From Streptomyces sp. HM190 (GTDB taxonomy: Bacteria; Actinomycetota; Actinomycetes; Streptomycetales; Streptomycetaceae), in NCBI RefSeq assembly GCF_009857135.1, contig NZ_CP047318.1:6200001-6264000 (forward strand): a DNA stretch of 64,000 bases. The letters are read 5' to 3'. The notes below the pieces were generated by a model. It was not told where the DNA came from. It made no database searches and saw nothing but the letters and a program-made list of their open reading frames with translations. Both the position numbers and the translations under genes were made by a program. Every line of letters begins with the position of its first letter. Within the stretch, counting starts at the first letter, position 1. Shown one piece after another: positions 40,622-49,259 of the stretch.

Positions 40622-41830
40622 ATGGAAATCGTCATCCTTGCTGTAGTCATCGCCGTGGTCGTGCTCGGCGTGCTGGGCGGGCTCGTCGTCGGCAGTCGCA
40701 GGAAGAAGCCGCTGCCCCCGGCGCCCCCCACGGCACCCGACATCACCGCGCCCCCGGCCGAGCCGCACGTCGGCGACGAGGCCGAGACCCCGCGCGACGA
40801 ACCGCGCCGAACGATCGAGGAGGTGGACCTCCCGGACGCCACGGCGACGGCGCCCGTCGCCGTCGAGGAACCCCCGGTCGTGGAGGTTCCCGCGATCGAG
40901 GTCCCGGAGCCGACCGCCGGCCGGCTGGTCCGGCTGCGCGCCCGGCTCTCCCGCTCGCAGAACGCGCTCGGCAAGGGGCTGCTGACCCTGCTGTCGCGCG
41001 AGCACCTCGACGACGAGACCTGGGAGGAGATCGAGGACACCCTTCTCACCGCCGACGTCGGCGTCCAGCCCACCCAGGAGCTGGTCGAGCGGCTGCGTGA
41101 GCGTGTCAGGGTGCTCGGCACCCGCACCCCGGCCGAGCTGCGCTCCCTGCTGCGCGAGGAGCTGCTCAAGATCCTCGTCCCCGAGTTCGACCGCGCGGTC
41201 AACACCGACTCGCCGCTCGACACGCCGGGCATCGTGATGGTCGTCGGCGTCAACGGCACCGGCAAGACCACCACCACCGGCAAGCTGGCCCGCGTCCTCG
41301 TCGCCGACGGCAAGAACGTCGTCCTGGGCGCCGCCGACACCTTCCGCGCCGCCGCCGCCGACCAGCTCCAGACCTGGGGCGAGCGCGTCGGCGCCCGGAC
41401 GGTGCGCGGTCCGGAGGGCGGCGACCCGGCCTCCATCGCCTTCGACGCCGTCAAGGAGGGCATCGAGGAGGGCGCCGACGTCGTCCTGATCGACACCGCC
41501 GGCCGGCTGCACACCAAGACCGGCCTCATGGACGAGCTCGGCAAGGTCAAGCGGGTCGTCGAGAAGCACGCCCCGCTCGACGAGGTACTGCTCGTCCTCG
41601 ACGCCACCACCGGCCAGAACGGTCTGGTCCAGGCCCGCGTCTTCGCCGAGGTCGTCGACATCACCGGCATCGTCCTCACCAAGCTGGACGGCACCGCAAA
41701 GGGCGGCATCGTCATCGCGGTCCAGCGGGAGCTGGGCGTCCCCGTCAAGCTCGTCGGCCTCGGAGAGGGCGCGGACGATCTGGCGCCGTTCGAGCCGGAG
41801 GCGTTCGTCGACGCCCTGATCGGCGACTGA
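40622..41830 (+). CDS. ftsY: Signal recognition particle receptor FtsY
   Basis: FtsY docks SRP-ribosome complexes at the membrane. The 402-residue protein has an N-terminal transmembrane segment (VILAVVIAVVVLGVLGGLVVG), an acidic/proline-rich linker (about residues 30-95), and the NG GTPase domain with GVNGTGKTTTTGKLA (G1), DTFRAAAADQL, DTAGRLHTKTGLMDEL (G3) and TKLDGTAKGG (G4). The membrane anchor is typical of actinobacterial FtsY. ATG 40622 is the first start. Confidence 0.97.
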   Translation: MEIVILAVVIAVVVLGVLGGLVVGSRRKKPLPPAPPTAPDITAPPAEPHVGDEAETPRDEPRRTIEEVDLPDATATAPVAVEEPPVVEVPAIEVPEPTAGRLVRLRARLSRSQNALGKGLLTLLSREHLDDETWEEIEDTLLTADVGVQPTQELVERLRERVRVLGTRTPAELRSLLREELLKILVPEFDRAVNTDSPLDTPGIVMVVGVNGTGKTTTTGKLARVLVADGKNVVLGAADTFRAAAADQLQTWGERVGARTVRGPEGGDPASIAFDAVKEGIEEGADVVLIDTAGRLHTKTGLMDELGKVKRVVEKHAPLDEVLLVLDATTGQNGLVQARVFAEVVDITGIVLTKLDGTAKGGIVIAVQRELGVPVKLVGLGEGADDLAPFEPEAFVDALIGD

Positions 41831-41973
41831 CCCTCACCGGACACGGACGTCCGTCGGCCGTCCTGACGAAAGCGCCCGCCCCCAGGTGCATTGGGGGACG
41901 GGCGCTTCGCCGTTCCACGGGGAGCCCGGCGCCTCTCGTGTCCGCGGGGGCGGCGGACCGGTGGTCGACGGGG

Positions 41974-42624
41974 CTACACCCGCGACCGGTGTGCCACGTA
42001 CGCCAGGGTGCCCAGCAGCAGTCGCGCGGCCGGCGGTCTCGTCGCCGCGTCGAGGGCGGGGGAGCGGAGCCAGCGGGCGGGGCCGAGCCCGCCGCGGTCG
42101 GAGGGCGGGGCCGTGATGTGGGCGCCCGGCCCGAGACCGCGCAGGTCGAGGGCGGACGGGTCGTCCCAGCCCAGGCGGTAGAGCAGCTCCGGCAGCTCGG
42201 CGGCGGCACCGGGGGCGACCAGGAAGTGGGCGCGGCCCTCAGGGGTGGCGATCACCGGCCCGAGCGGCAGGCCCATACGTTCCAGCCGGGCCAGCGCGTG
42301 CCGCCCGGCGGACTCGGCGACCTCGATCACGTCGAACGAGCGGCCGACCGGCAGCATGATCGAGGCGCCGGGATGCCCGGCCCAGGCCTCGCTCACCTCG
42401 TCGAGGGTGGCGCCCGCGCGGACCGGGGGAGCGAAGTCGAGGGGGTGCGCGCCGGGCGCGCGACACGTCGTCCTGCCGCAGGAACAGGCGCCCGAGACCG
42501 CCCGCGCGCCGGGGACGACGTCCCATCCCCAGAGGCCGGTGAACTCGGCCACCGCCGTGCAGTCCGAGGAACGGCCGCGCCGCCCAGATCGCAACTCGCG
42601 AATGCCGCCGATCGTGAAGCCCAT
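41974..42624 (-). CDS. Bifunctional primase/polymerase (prim-pol) N-terminal domain-like protein
   Basis: The 216-residue protein has the prim-pol type opening: TGLWGWDVVPGARAV, CSCGRTTCRAPGAHPLDFAPP (about residues 46-66), then GASIMLPVGRSFDVIEV, where the usual catalytic acidic pair has become a Val-Ile-Glu, and GLGPGAHITAPPSDRGG. This looks like the Streptomyces homologue with a degenerate active site, so it may not be a primase. ATG 42624 follows GGAGGGGG. It lies between ftsY and nsdA, convergent with ftsY. Confidence 0.7.
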   Translation of the reverse strand: MGFTIGGIRELRSGRRGRSSDCTAVAEFTGLWGWDVVPGARAVSGACSCGRTTCRAPGAHPLDFAPPVRAGATLDEVSEAWAGHPGASIMLPVGRSFDVIEVAESAGRHALARLERMGLPLGPVIATPEGRAHFLVAPGAAAELPELLYRLGWDDPSALDLRGLGPGAHITAPPSDRGGLGPARWLRSPALDAATRPPAARLLLGTLAYVAHRSRV

Positions 42625-43051
42625 GCCCCCTCCAACGGGTCCGGCGCGCCGGTGGTTACGTGGCGGAGGCGAGTCGTGACGCTCCGTCCCCGCCCGGGGT
42701 GGCGCACTGCGGCACCCCCGGGTGGTGCGGCCGGAGCGCGCGCCCTTGAATGCATCGCTCCGCCGACCCCCGGCCGTCATGTGTCAAGTGAATCGCGTCC
42801 GCGGGACCGTTAGTTCATTCGAAGGGGTGGCGAATGGTGGCGTTTCTGGAATCGCCGTGGCCGGACGCGTGATCGTGGGATTACTTTGAGTGCACGGATC
42901 CTGGGGATGCACGCACTCGCGGGTATGCCGGAGGCAAGTCGTCTTTCCGTTCGAGGGGTGACAACGGACGGACGTACGGCGCGGTAACCGGCATTCTGGT
43001 AGGGCTTGGCGCACACAGCGCACAAGTGGTTTCAGGGATGGGGGCGTTCCA
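42625..43051. other. Promoter region between the prim-pol gene and nsdA
   Basis: This 427-bp gap must contain the divergent promoters of the prim-pol-like gene and nsdA. I see no decisive operator, promoter or additional gene in it; the G+C content falls to moderate levels around 42790-43000, as expected for regulatory DNA. Confidence 0.4.
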
Positions 43052-44524
43052 GTGGGCGGCAACGGCGGAAGCGGTACGAACGCTGAGAAGCGCCCGAACG
43101 AACTGCTGGGTTCGTGGTTCGTCCGCAGCGGCTGGTCCAAGGGCGAGCTGGCTCGTCAGGTGAACCGACGCGCCCGCCAGCTCGGGGCCAACCACATCTC
43201 CACCGACACCTCCCGCGTCCGGCGCTGGCTCGACGGGGAGAACCCGCGCGAGCCGATCCCGCGGATCCTGTCCGAGCTGTTCTCCGAGCGCTTCGGCTGT
43301 GTCGTCGCCGTCGAGGACCTGGGGCTGCGCGTCGCGCACCAGGCGCCCTCCGTCTCCGGCGTCGACCTGCCCTGGACGGGACCGCAGACCGTGGCGCAGA
43401 TCAGTGAGTTCTCGCGCAGCGACCTGATGCTGGCGCGACGCGGCTTCCTCGGGAACTCCCTGTCCCTGGCCGCGGGCCCGGCCCTCATCGAGCCGATGCA
43501 GCGCTGGCTCGTCCCCACGCTGCCCGCCCCCCGCACCGAGCCGGAACCCTCCGCCGCGCGCCGCGGCGGCCGCCTGTCCAAACCCGAGCTGGACCTCCTG
43601 GAGTCCACCACGGTGATGTTCCGGCAGTGGGACGCCCAGTGCGGCGGCGGCCTGCGCCGCAAGGCGGTCGTCGGCCAGCTGCACGAGGTGACCGACCTCC
43701 TCCAGGAACCCCAGCCCGAGGCCACCACCCGTCGCCTGTTCAAGGTCGCCGCCGAACTGGCCGAACTGGCCGGCTGGATGAGCTACGACATCGGCCTCCA
43801 GCCCACCGCCCAGAAGTACTTCGTCCTCGCCCTGCACGCGGCGAAGGAAGCGGGCGACAAGCCCCTCGGCTCGTACATCCTCTCCAGCATGAGCCGCCAG
43901 ATGATCCACCTCGGCCGGCCCGACGACGCGCTCGAACTGATCCACCTCGCCCAGTACGGCAGCCGCGACTGCGCCAGCCCGCGCACCCAGGCGATGCTGT
44001 ATGCGATGGAGGCCCGCGCCTACGCCAACATGGGGCAGCCCGGCAAGTGCAAGAGGGCCGTCCGGATGGCCGAGGACACCTTCGCCGACGCCGAGGAATG
44101 GGACGACCCGGACCCCGACTGGATCCACTTCTTCAACGAGGCCGAGCTGCACGGCGAGAACAGCCACTCCTACCGCGACCTCGCCTACGTCGCCGGCCGC
44201 AGCCCCACGTACGCCTCCCTGGCCGAGCCCGTGATGCGCCGCGCGGTCGAACTCTTCGCGGCGGACACCGACCACCAGCGGTCGTACGCGCTCAACCTGA
44301 TCGGCATGGCCACGGTCCATCTGCTGCAACGTGAACCCGAACAGGGCGCAGACCTGGCGCAGCAGGCCATGACCGTCGCCAGGAAGGTCCGCTCGGAGCG
44401 CCTCAACACCCGCATCCGGAAGACCGTCGACACGGCCGTACGCGATTTCGGCGACCTCGCCGAGGTCATCGAGCTCACCGACCAGCTCGCCGTGCACCTC
44501 CCGGAGACCGCGGAAGCGGTCTGA
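43052..44524 (+). CDS. nsdA: NsdA, regulator of differentiation and antibiotic production
   Basis: A 490-residue protein matching NsdA, a negative regulator of sporulation and antibiotic synthesis known from S. coelicolor (SCO5582), also found next to amtB there. The N terminus contains a helix-turn-helix-like segment (SGWSKGELARQVNRRARQLGANHISTDTSRVRRWLDGENPR, residues about 25-65); the rest is a helical repeat domain (YFVLALHAAKEAGDKPLGSYILSSMSRQMIHLGRPDDALE..., about 250-470). The GTG at 43052 begins the homologous sequence. Identification is from memory of sequence and neighbourhood. Confidence 0.9.
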   Translation: MGGNGGSGTNAEKRPNELLGSWFVRSGWSKGELARQVNRRARQLGANHISTDTSRVRRWLDGENPREPIPRILSELFSERFGCVVAVEDLGLRVAHQAPSVSGVDLPWTGPQTVAQISEFSRSDLMLARRGFLGNSLSLAAGPALIEPMQRWLVPTLPAPRTEPEPSAARRGGRLSKPELDLLESTTVMFRQWDAQCGGGLRRKAVVGQLHEVTDLLQEPQPEATTRRLFKVAAELAELAGWMSYDIGLQPTAQKYFVLALHAAKEAGDKPLGSYILSSMSRQMIHLGRPDDALELIHLAQYGSRDCASPRTQAMLYAMEARAYANMGQPGKCKRAVRMAEDTFADAEEWDDPDPDWIHFFNEAELHGENSHSYRDLAYVAGRSPTYASLAEPVMRRAVELFAADTDHQRSYALNLIGMATVHLLQREPEQGADLAQQAMTVARKVRSERLNTRIRKTVDTAVRDFGDLAEVIELTDQLAVHLPETAEAV

Positions 44525-44973
44525 CCCGGCCCGCCCCGCCCACCGCGAGGGCCCCCGACTCCGGCCGCGGCCGGCCATCCCTACTGCCCGACTCGGCTCC
44601 CCCATGCCAGGTCATCGGATGGCCGCCGCGGCCGGTCCTCCAAACGGCACACGCGAAGCCGATGCGCCGCCGGCTCCCCGCCGCGACCGGTGCGTCGTCC
44701 CCCGCACGGCCCACCGCCGGAGTTCCATCGGATACGAAGCGGCCCCCGCCGGGTCACCCGCAGGGGCCGGGCCCCGCGCGGCCCCAATCCGCCGTGACCC
44801 ACGTTTCACCCGCCCGTAACGCGACATGCGGGTTCGTCACGCGCGGGAAACAATTCCCATCTCCCCGTGAAACGGTGCTGCGTCAGTCTCCTCAGCACAG
44901 TCGGCCCTCCCCGATAGCTCCCCCAGGCTTCAGCATCCGCACGGGCCGTTCCGACCATGAGGAGATACCGGCA
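44525..44973 (+). other. Promoter region of the amtB operon
   Basis: This 449-bp gap holds no gene. A GC-rich palindrome GGCCGCGGCC near 44568 may help end nsdA transcription. The GlnR-like box at 44816-44851 lies about 120 bp before amtB. Confidence 0.5.
44816..44851 (+). promoter_or_regulatory. GlnR-type nitrogen box upstream of amtB
   Basis: GTCAC-GCGCGG-GAAAC at 44836-44851 matches the GTnAC-N6-GAAAC unit recognised by the nitrogen regulator GlnR, and a second half-site GTAAC lies at 44816-44820. GlnR activates amtB-glnK-glnD under nitrogen limitation in Streptomyces. Site identity is by consensus match, not measured. Confidence 0.7.
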
Positions 44974-46269
44974 TTGAACGGCACAGATACCGGATTCGTA
45001 TTGATCAGCGCGGCACTCGTCATGGTGATGACGCCGGGCCTCGCGCTCTTCTACGGCGGCATGGTCCGGGCCAAGAGCGTGCTGAACATGCTGATGATGT
45101 CCTTCATCTCGCTGGGCATCGTCAGCATCCTGTGGGTGTTGTTCGGCTACTCGCTCGCCTTCAGCGGTGACGTCGGGCACTTCATCGGCAACCTCGACGC
45201 CATCGGCCTCAAGGGCATCGACGTCACGAGCACCGTCGACAGCTTCGTCACCAACGCCAAGGGCGAACCGCACAAGATCGCCGCGTTCTCGTTCATCCTC
45301 TTCCAGATGCTCTTCGCGGTGATCACCCCGGCCCTGATGAGCGGCGCCCTCGCCGACCGCGTCAAGTTCAGCGCCTGGATGGTCTTCGTGACGTTCTGGG
45401 TCACCCTGGTGTACTTCCCGGTCGCGCACTGGGTCTGGGCGCCCGGCGGCTGGCTCTTCGACATGGGCGTCATCGACTTCGCCGGCGGTACCGCGGTCCA
45501 CATCAACGCCGGTATCGGCGCGCTCGCCGCGGTCCTCGTCGTGGGCAAGCGGATCGGCTTCAGGAAGGACCCGATGCGGCCGCACAGCCTGCCGCTGGTC
45601 CTGATCGGCACCGCCCTGCTGTGGTTCGGCTGGTTCGGCTTCAACGCCGGTTCGTGGCTCGGCGTCGACGGCACCACCGCCCGCATGGCCGTCAACACGC
45701 AGATCGCGACCGCCGCGGCCATCATCGGCTGGCTGATCTACGAGCGCATCCGCCACGGCGCGTTCACCACCCTCGGTGCCTGCTCCGGCGCCGTCGCCGG
45801 CCTCGTCGCGATCACCCCGTCCGGCGGTCACGTCAACGCCTTCGGCGCCATCCTCATCGGTGTCGTCGCCGGTGCCGTCTGCTCCTGGGCCGTCAGCCTC
45901 AAGTACAAGCTCGGCTACGACGACTCCCTCGACGTCGTCGGCGTCCACCTGGTCGGCGGTGTCATCGGCACCCTGCTGGTCGGCTTCCTCGCCACCGACG
46001 GCGTGGGCGGCCTCGACCAGTTCGGCAAGCAGGCCACCGGAGCCTTCTCCGTCATGGGCTACACCTTCGTGGTGACGTTCGTCATCGCCCTCGTCATCCA
46101 GAAGACGATCGGCTTCCGCGCCTCCGAGGAGGACGAGATCACCGGCGTCGACCAGACCCAGCACGCCGAGACCGCGTACGACTTCAGCTCGGCCGCCGGC
46201 TCGCACATCTCCACCGGCGCCACGAGCACCGTCGCCGCCGCCACCCAGAGCAAGAAGGTCGAGGCATGA
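44974..46269 (+). CDS. amtB: Ammonium transporter AmtB
   Basis: A 431-residue Amt/Rh channel with 11 predicted transmembrane helices. Conserved segments include GFVLISAALVMVMTPGLALFYGGMVRAK, the histidine in FPVAHWVWAPGGW, FAGGTAVHINAGIGAL, FGWFGFNAGS and GVHLVGGVIGTL with the second pore histidine. The start is TTG at 44974, with GAGGAG upstream; no ATG or GTG is suitable. It overlaps glnK by 4 bp (ATGA). The C-terminal tail (about 395-431) is where GlnK would bind. Confidence 0.95.
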   Translation: MNGTDTGFVLISAALVMVMTPGLALFYGGMVRAKSVLNMLMMSFISLGIVSILWVLFGYSLAFSGDVGHFIGNLDAIGLKGIDVTSTVDSFVTNAKGEPHKIAAFSFILFQMLFAVITPALMSGALADRVKFSAWMVFVTFWVTLVYFPVAHWVWAPGGWLFDMGVIDFAGGTAVHINAGIGALAAVLVVGKRIGFRKDPMRPHSLPLVLIGTALLWFGWFGFNAGSWLGVDGTTARMAVNTQIATAAAIIGWLIYERIRHGAFTTLGACSGAVAGLVAITPSGGHVNAFGAILIGVVAGAVCSWAVSLKYKLGYDDSLDVVGVHLVGGVIGTLLVGFLATDGVGGLDQFGKQATGAFSVMGYTFVVTFVIALVIQKTIGFRASEEDEITGVDQTQHAETAYDFSSAAGSHISTGATSTVAAATQSKKVEA

Positions 46270-46604
46270 AGCTGATCACCGCCGTCGTCAAGCCGCACCG
46301 GCTCGACGAGATCAAGGAAGCGCTGCAGGCCTTCGGGGTGCACGGACTCACGGTCACCGAGGCCAGTGGGTACGGTCGGCAGCGGGGACACACCGAGGTG
46401 TACCGCGGCGCCGAGTACACGGTGGACCTGGTTCCCAAGATCCGGATCGAGGTGCTGGCCGAGGACGACGACGCCGAGCAGCTGATCGACGTCATCGTCA
46501 AGGCAGCCCGCACCGGCAAGATCGGTGACGGCAAGGTCTGGTCCCTCCCGGTCGAGACGGCTGTACGGGTCCGGACGGGCGAGCGCGGCCCGGACGCGCT
46601 CTGA
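46266..46604 (+). CDS. glnK: Nitrogen regulatory protein PII (GlnK)
   Basis: A 112-residue PII protein that binds ATP, ADP and 2-oxoglutarate and blocks AmtB. The T-loop contains Tyr51 (GAEYTVDLVPK), the residue modified by GlnD; in Streptomyces the modification is adenylylation. The C-terminal signature GKIGDGKVWSLPVETAVRVRTGERG is complete. The gene is translationally coupled to amtB, the standard arrangement. Confidence 0.97.
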   Translation: MKLITAVVKPHRLDEIKEALQAFGVHGLTVTEASGYGRQRGHTEVYRGAEYTVDLVPKIRIEVLAEDDDAEQLIDVIVKAARTGKIGDGKVWSLPVETAVRVRTGERGPDAL

Positions 46605-46630
46605 CCGCACGGAAGAACAGGAGTCGCTGG

Positions 46631-49117
46631 GTGACGAGTACGAACGTACGCACGGATGCAGAGGACTCGGGACCCAGCGGCTACGCGGCGGCCCGGCTGC
46701 GCCTCCTCCAGCAGGAGGCGCGGTCCGGGCCGCCGCGCCGTGCCGCCCTCGCCGAGCTGACCGACGACTGGCTCGCCGGACTCTTCGGGGCGGGCGCCGG
46801 CGAACTGCGCGGGGTCTCCCTCGTCGCCGTCGGAGGCTACGGGCGCGGCGAGCTGTCCCCCCGCAGCGACCTCGATCTGCTGCTCCTGCACGACGGGTCC
46901 GACGAGAAGGCCGTGGCCGCTCTCGCCGACCGCGTCTGGTACCCGGTCTGGGACCTGGGGCTCGCCCTCGACCACTCGGTCCGCACCCCCGCCGAGGCCC
47001 GCAGGACCGCCGCCGACGACCTCAAGGTGCAGCTGGGGCTGCTGGACGCCCGGCACCTCGCCGGTGACCTCGGGCTCACCGCGGGACTGCGCACCGCCGT
47101 CCTCGCCGACTGGCGCAACCAGGCGCCCAAACGCCTCCCCGAGCTGCAGGAGCTGTGCGCAGAGCGGGCCGAGCGGCAGGGGGAGCTGCAGTACCTCCTC
47201 GAACCCGACCTGAAGGAGGCACGCGGCGGGTTGCGGGACGCCACCGCCCTGCGCGCGGTCGCCGCCTCCTGGCTCGCCGACGCCCCGCGCGAAGGGCTCG
47301 CCGACGCCCGGCGCCGCCTCCTCGACGTACGGGACGCGCTGCACCTCACCACCGGGCGCGCCACCGACCGGCTCGCGCTCCAGGAGCAGGACCAGGTCGC
47401 GGCCGACCTGGGGCTGCTGGACGCCGACACCCTGCTGCGCCAGGTGTACGAGGCCGCGCGGGTGATCTCGTACGCCAGCGATGTCACCTGGCGTGAAGTG
47501 GGGCGCGTGCTGCGTTCGCGCGCCGTGCGGCCACGGCTGCGCGCCATGTTGGGCGGCGGGAAGCCGGTCGCCGAGCGGTCCCCGCTGGCCGAGGGTGTGG
47601 TCGAACAGGACGGCGAGGTCGTGCTCGCGCGCGCCGCCCGGCCCGAACGCGACCCGGTGCTGCCGCTGCGCGCCGCCGCCGCGGCGGCCCAGGCCGGACT
47701 GCCGCTGTCCCTGCACGCCGTACGGCGGCTCGCGGCCACCGCCCGCCCGCTGCCCACGCCCTGGCCCGCCGAGGCCAGGGAGCAGCTGGTCACCCTGCTG
47801 GGGTCCGGGCGGCCGACCGTCGACGTCTGGGAGGCCCTGGAGGCCGAGGGCCTCATCACGCGCCTGCTGCCCGACTGGGAGCGCGTCCGCTGCCGCCCGC
47901 AGCGCAACGCCGTCCACATCTGGACCGTCGACCGGCACCTCATCGAGACCGCCGTGCGCGCCTCCGCGCTGACCCGCCGGGTCCACCGGCCCGACCTCCT
48001 CCTCGTCGCCGCGCTGCTGCACGACATCGGCAAGGGCTGGCCCGGCGACCACTCCGTGGCCGGGGAGATCATCGCCAAGGACGTGGCGGCCAGGATCGGC
48101 TTCGACCACGAGGACGTGGCCGTGCTCTCCACCCTCGTCCGGCACCACCTGCTGCTCGTCGACACCGCCACCCGGCGCGACCTGGAGGACCCGGCCACCG
48201 TGCGGTCCGTGGCCGAGGCCGTCGGGTCGCCGGGCACCCTCGAACTCCTGCACGCCCTCACCGAGTCCGACGCGCTGGCGACCGGGCCGGCCGCCTGGTC
48301 GTCGTGGCGGGCCTCGCTCGTGTCCGACCTGGTCCAGCGGGTCGCCGCGCTGTTCGCGGGGGAGGTCCCGGAGGAGCCGGAGCCCGCCGCGCCCACCGCG
48401 GAGCAGGAGCGGCTCGCCATCGAGGCGTTCCGCACCGGCGGGCCCGTGCTGTCGCTGCGCGCGCAGACGGAGACGCCGGCGGACGACAAGGTCGACGAGG
48501 ACAACAAGGGCGACAAGCACGACAGGAACGAGAAGGCCGACCCGGAGCCGCTCGGCGTGGAGCTCCTGATCGCCGTGCCCGACCAGCCGGGCGTCCTGCC
48601 CGCCGTCGCCGGTGTCCTCGCCATGCACCGGCTCACGGTGCGCACGGCGGAGCTGCGGGCGCTCGACCTGCCGGACGACGTCGAGGGCTCCGCCCTGCTG
48701 CTGGACTGGCGGGTCGCCGCCGAGTACGGCTCGCTGCCCCAGGCGGCCCGGCTCCGCGCCGACCTCGTACGAGCCCTGGAGGGCTCGCTGGACATCGCGG
48801 GACGGCTCGCCGAACGCGACGCCGCCTACCCGCGGCGGCGGGGCGTGGTCGCGCCCCCGCCGCGCGTCACGGTGGCCGCGGCCGCCTCCCGGCACGCCAC
48901 CGTCATCGAGGTCCGCGCCCAGGACGCGCCCGGTCTGCTGCACCGCATCGGGCGGGCGCTGGAGGACGCGCGCGTGCGGGTGCGCAGCGCGCACGTCAGC
49001 ACCCTCGGCGCGAACGCGGTGGACGCCTTCTACGTCACCGGCCGTGACGGCGCCCCCCTTCCGGGCGACGAGGCGGCCTCCGTGGCGCGGAAACTGGAGG
49101 AGACGCTGCGCGGCTGA
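46631..49117 (+). CDS. glnD: PII protein nucleotidyltransferase GlnD
   Basis: GlnD modifies and demodifies GlnK according to glutamine level; the Streptomyces enzyme is an adenylyltransferase. The 828-residue protein has the nucleotidyltransferase motif VGGYGRGELSPRSDLDLLLL (about residues 66-85), an HD domain with LLLVAALLHDIGKGWPGDHS (about 456-475), and two ACT domains (VPDQPGVLPAVAGVLAM near 650 and VRAQDAPGLLHRIGRALED near 760). A charged linker rich in Asp, Lys and Glu precedes the ACT domains. GTG 46631 is the start. Confidence 0.95.
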   Translation: MTSTNVRTDAEDSGPSGYAAARLRLLQQEARSGPPRRAALAELTDDWLAGLFGAGAGELRGVSLVAVGGYGRGELSPRSDLDLLLLHDGSDEKAVAALADRVWYPVWDLGLALDHSVRTPAEARRTAADDLKVQLGLLDARHLAGDLGLTAGLRTAVLADWRNQAPKRLPELQELCAERAERQGELQYLLEPDLKEARGGLRDATALRAVAASWLADAPREGLADARRRLLDVRDALHLTTGRATDRLALQEQDQVAADLGLLDADTLLRQVYEAARVISYASDVTWREVGRVLRSRAVRPRLRAMLGGGKPVAERSPLAEGVVEQDGEVVLARAARPERDPVLPLRAAAAAAQAGLPLSLHAVRRLAATARPLPTPWPAEAREQLVTLLGSGRPTVDVWEALEAEGLITRLLPDWERVRCRPQRNAVHIWTVDRHLIETAVRASALTRRVHRPDLLLVAALLHDIGKGWPGDHSVAGEIIAKDVAARIGFDHEDVAVLSTLVRHHLLLVDTATRRDLEDPATVRSVAEAVGSPGTLELLHALTESDALATGPAAWSSWRASLVSDLVQRVAALFAGEVPEEPEPAAPTAEQERLAIEAFRTGGPVLSLRAQTETPADDKVDEDNKGDKHDRNEKADPEPLGVELLIAVPDQPGVLPAVAGVLAMHRLTVRTAELRALDLPDDVEGSALLLDWRVAAEYGSLPQAARLRADLVRALEGSLDIAGRLAERDAAYPRRRGVVAPPPRVTVAAAASRHATVIEVRAQDAPGLLHRIGRALEDARVRVRSAHVSTLGANAVDAFYVTGRDGAPLPGDEAASVARKLEETLRG

Positions 49118-49121
49118 ACCA

Positions 49122-49157
49122 CGGGGTCACGGGGCCGCGACCTGCTCCGTGACCCCG
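49122..49157. terminator. Terminator after the amtB-glnK-glnD operon
   Basis: CGGGGTCACGG and CCGTGACCCCG form a perfect 11-bp stem with a 14-nt loop starting 4 bp after the glnD stop. Confidence 0.7.
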
Positions 49158-49259
49158 GGCGGGGGACCGTTGTCCACAGGGGTGGAGACCCGACCACACC
49201 CAGACAGATACCCTGGAGGGCACGTCAGACTGCCCCCGACTCCGAGGACCGACACCGCC

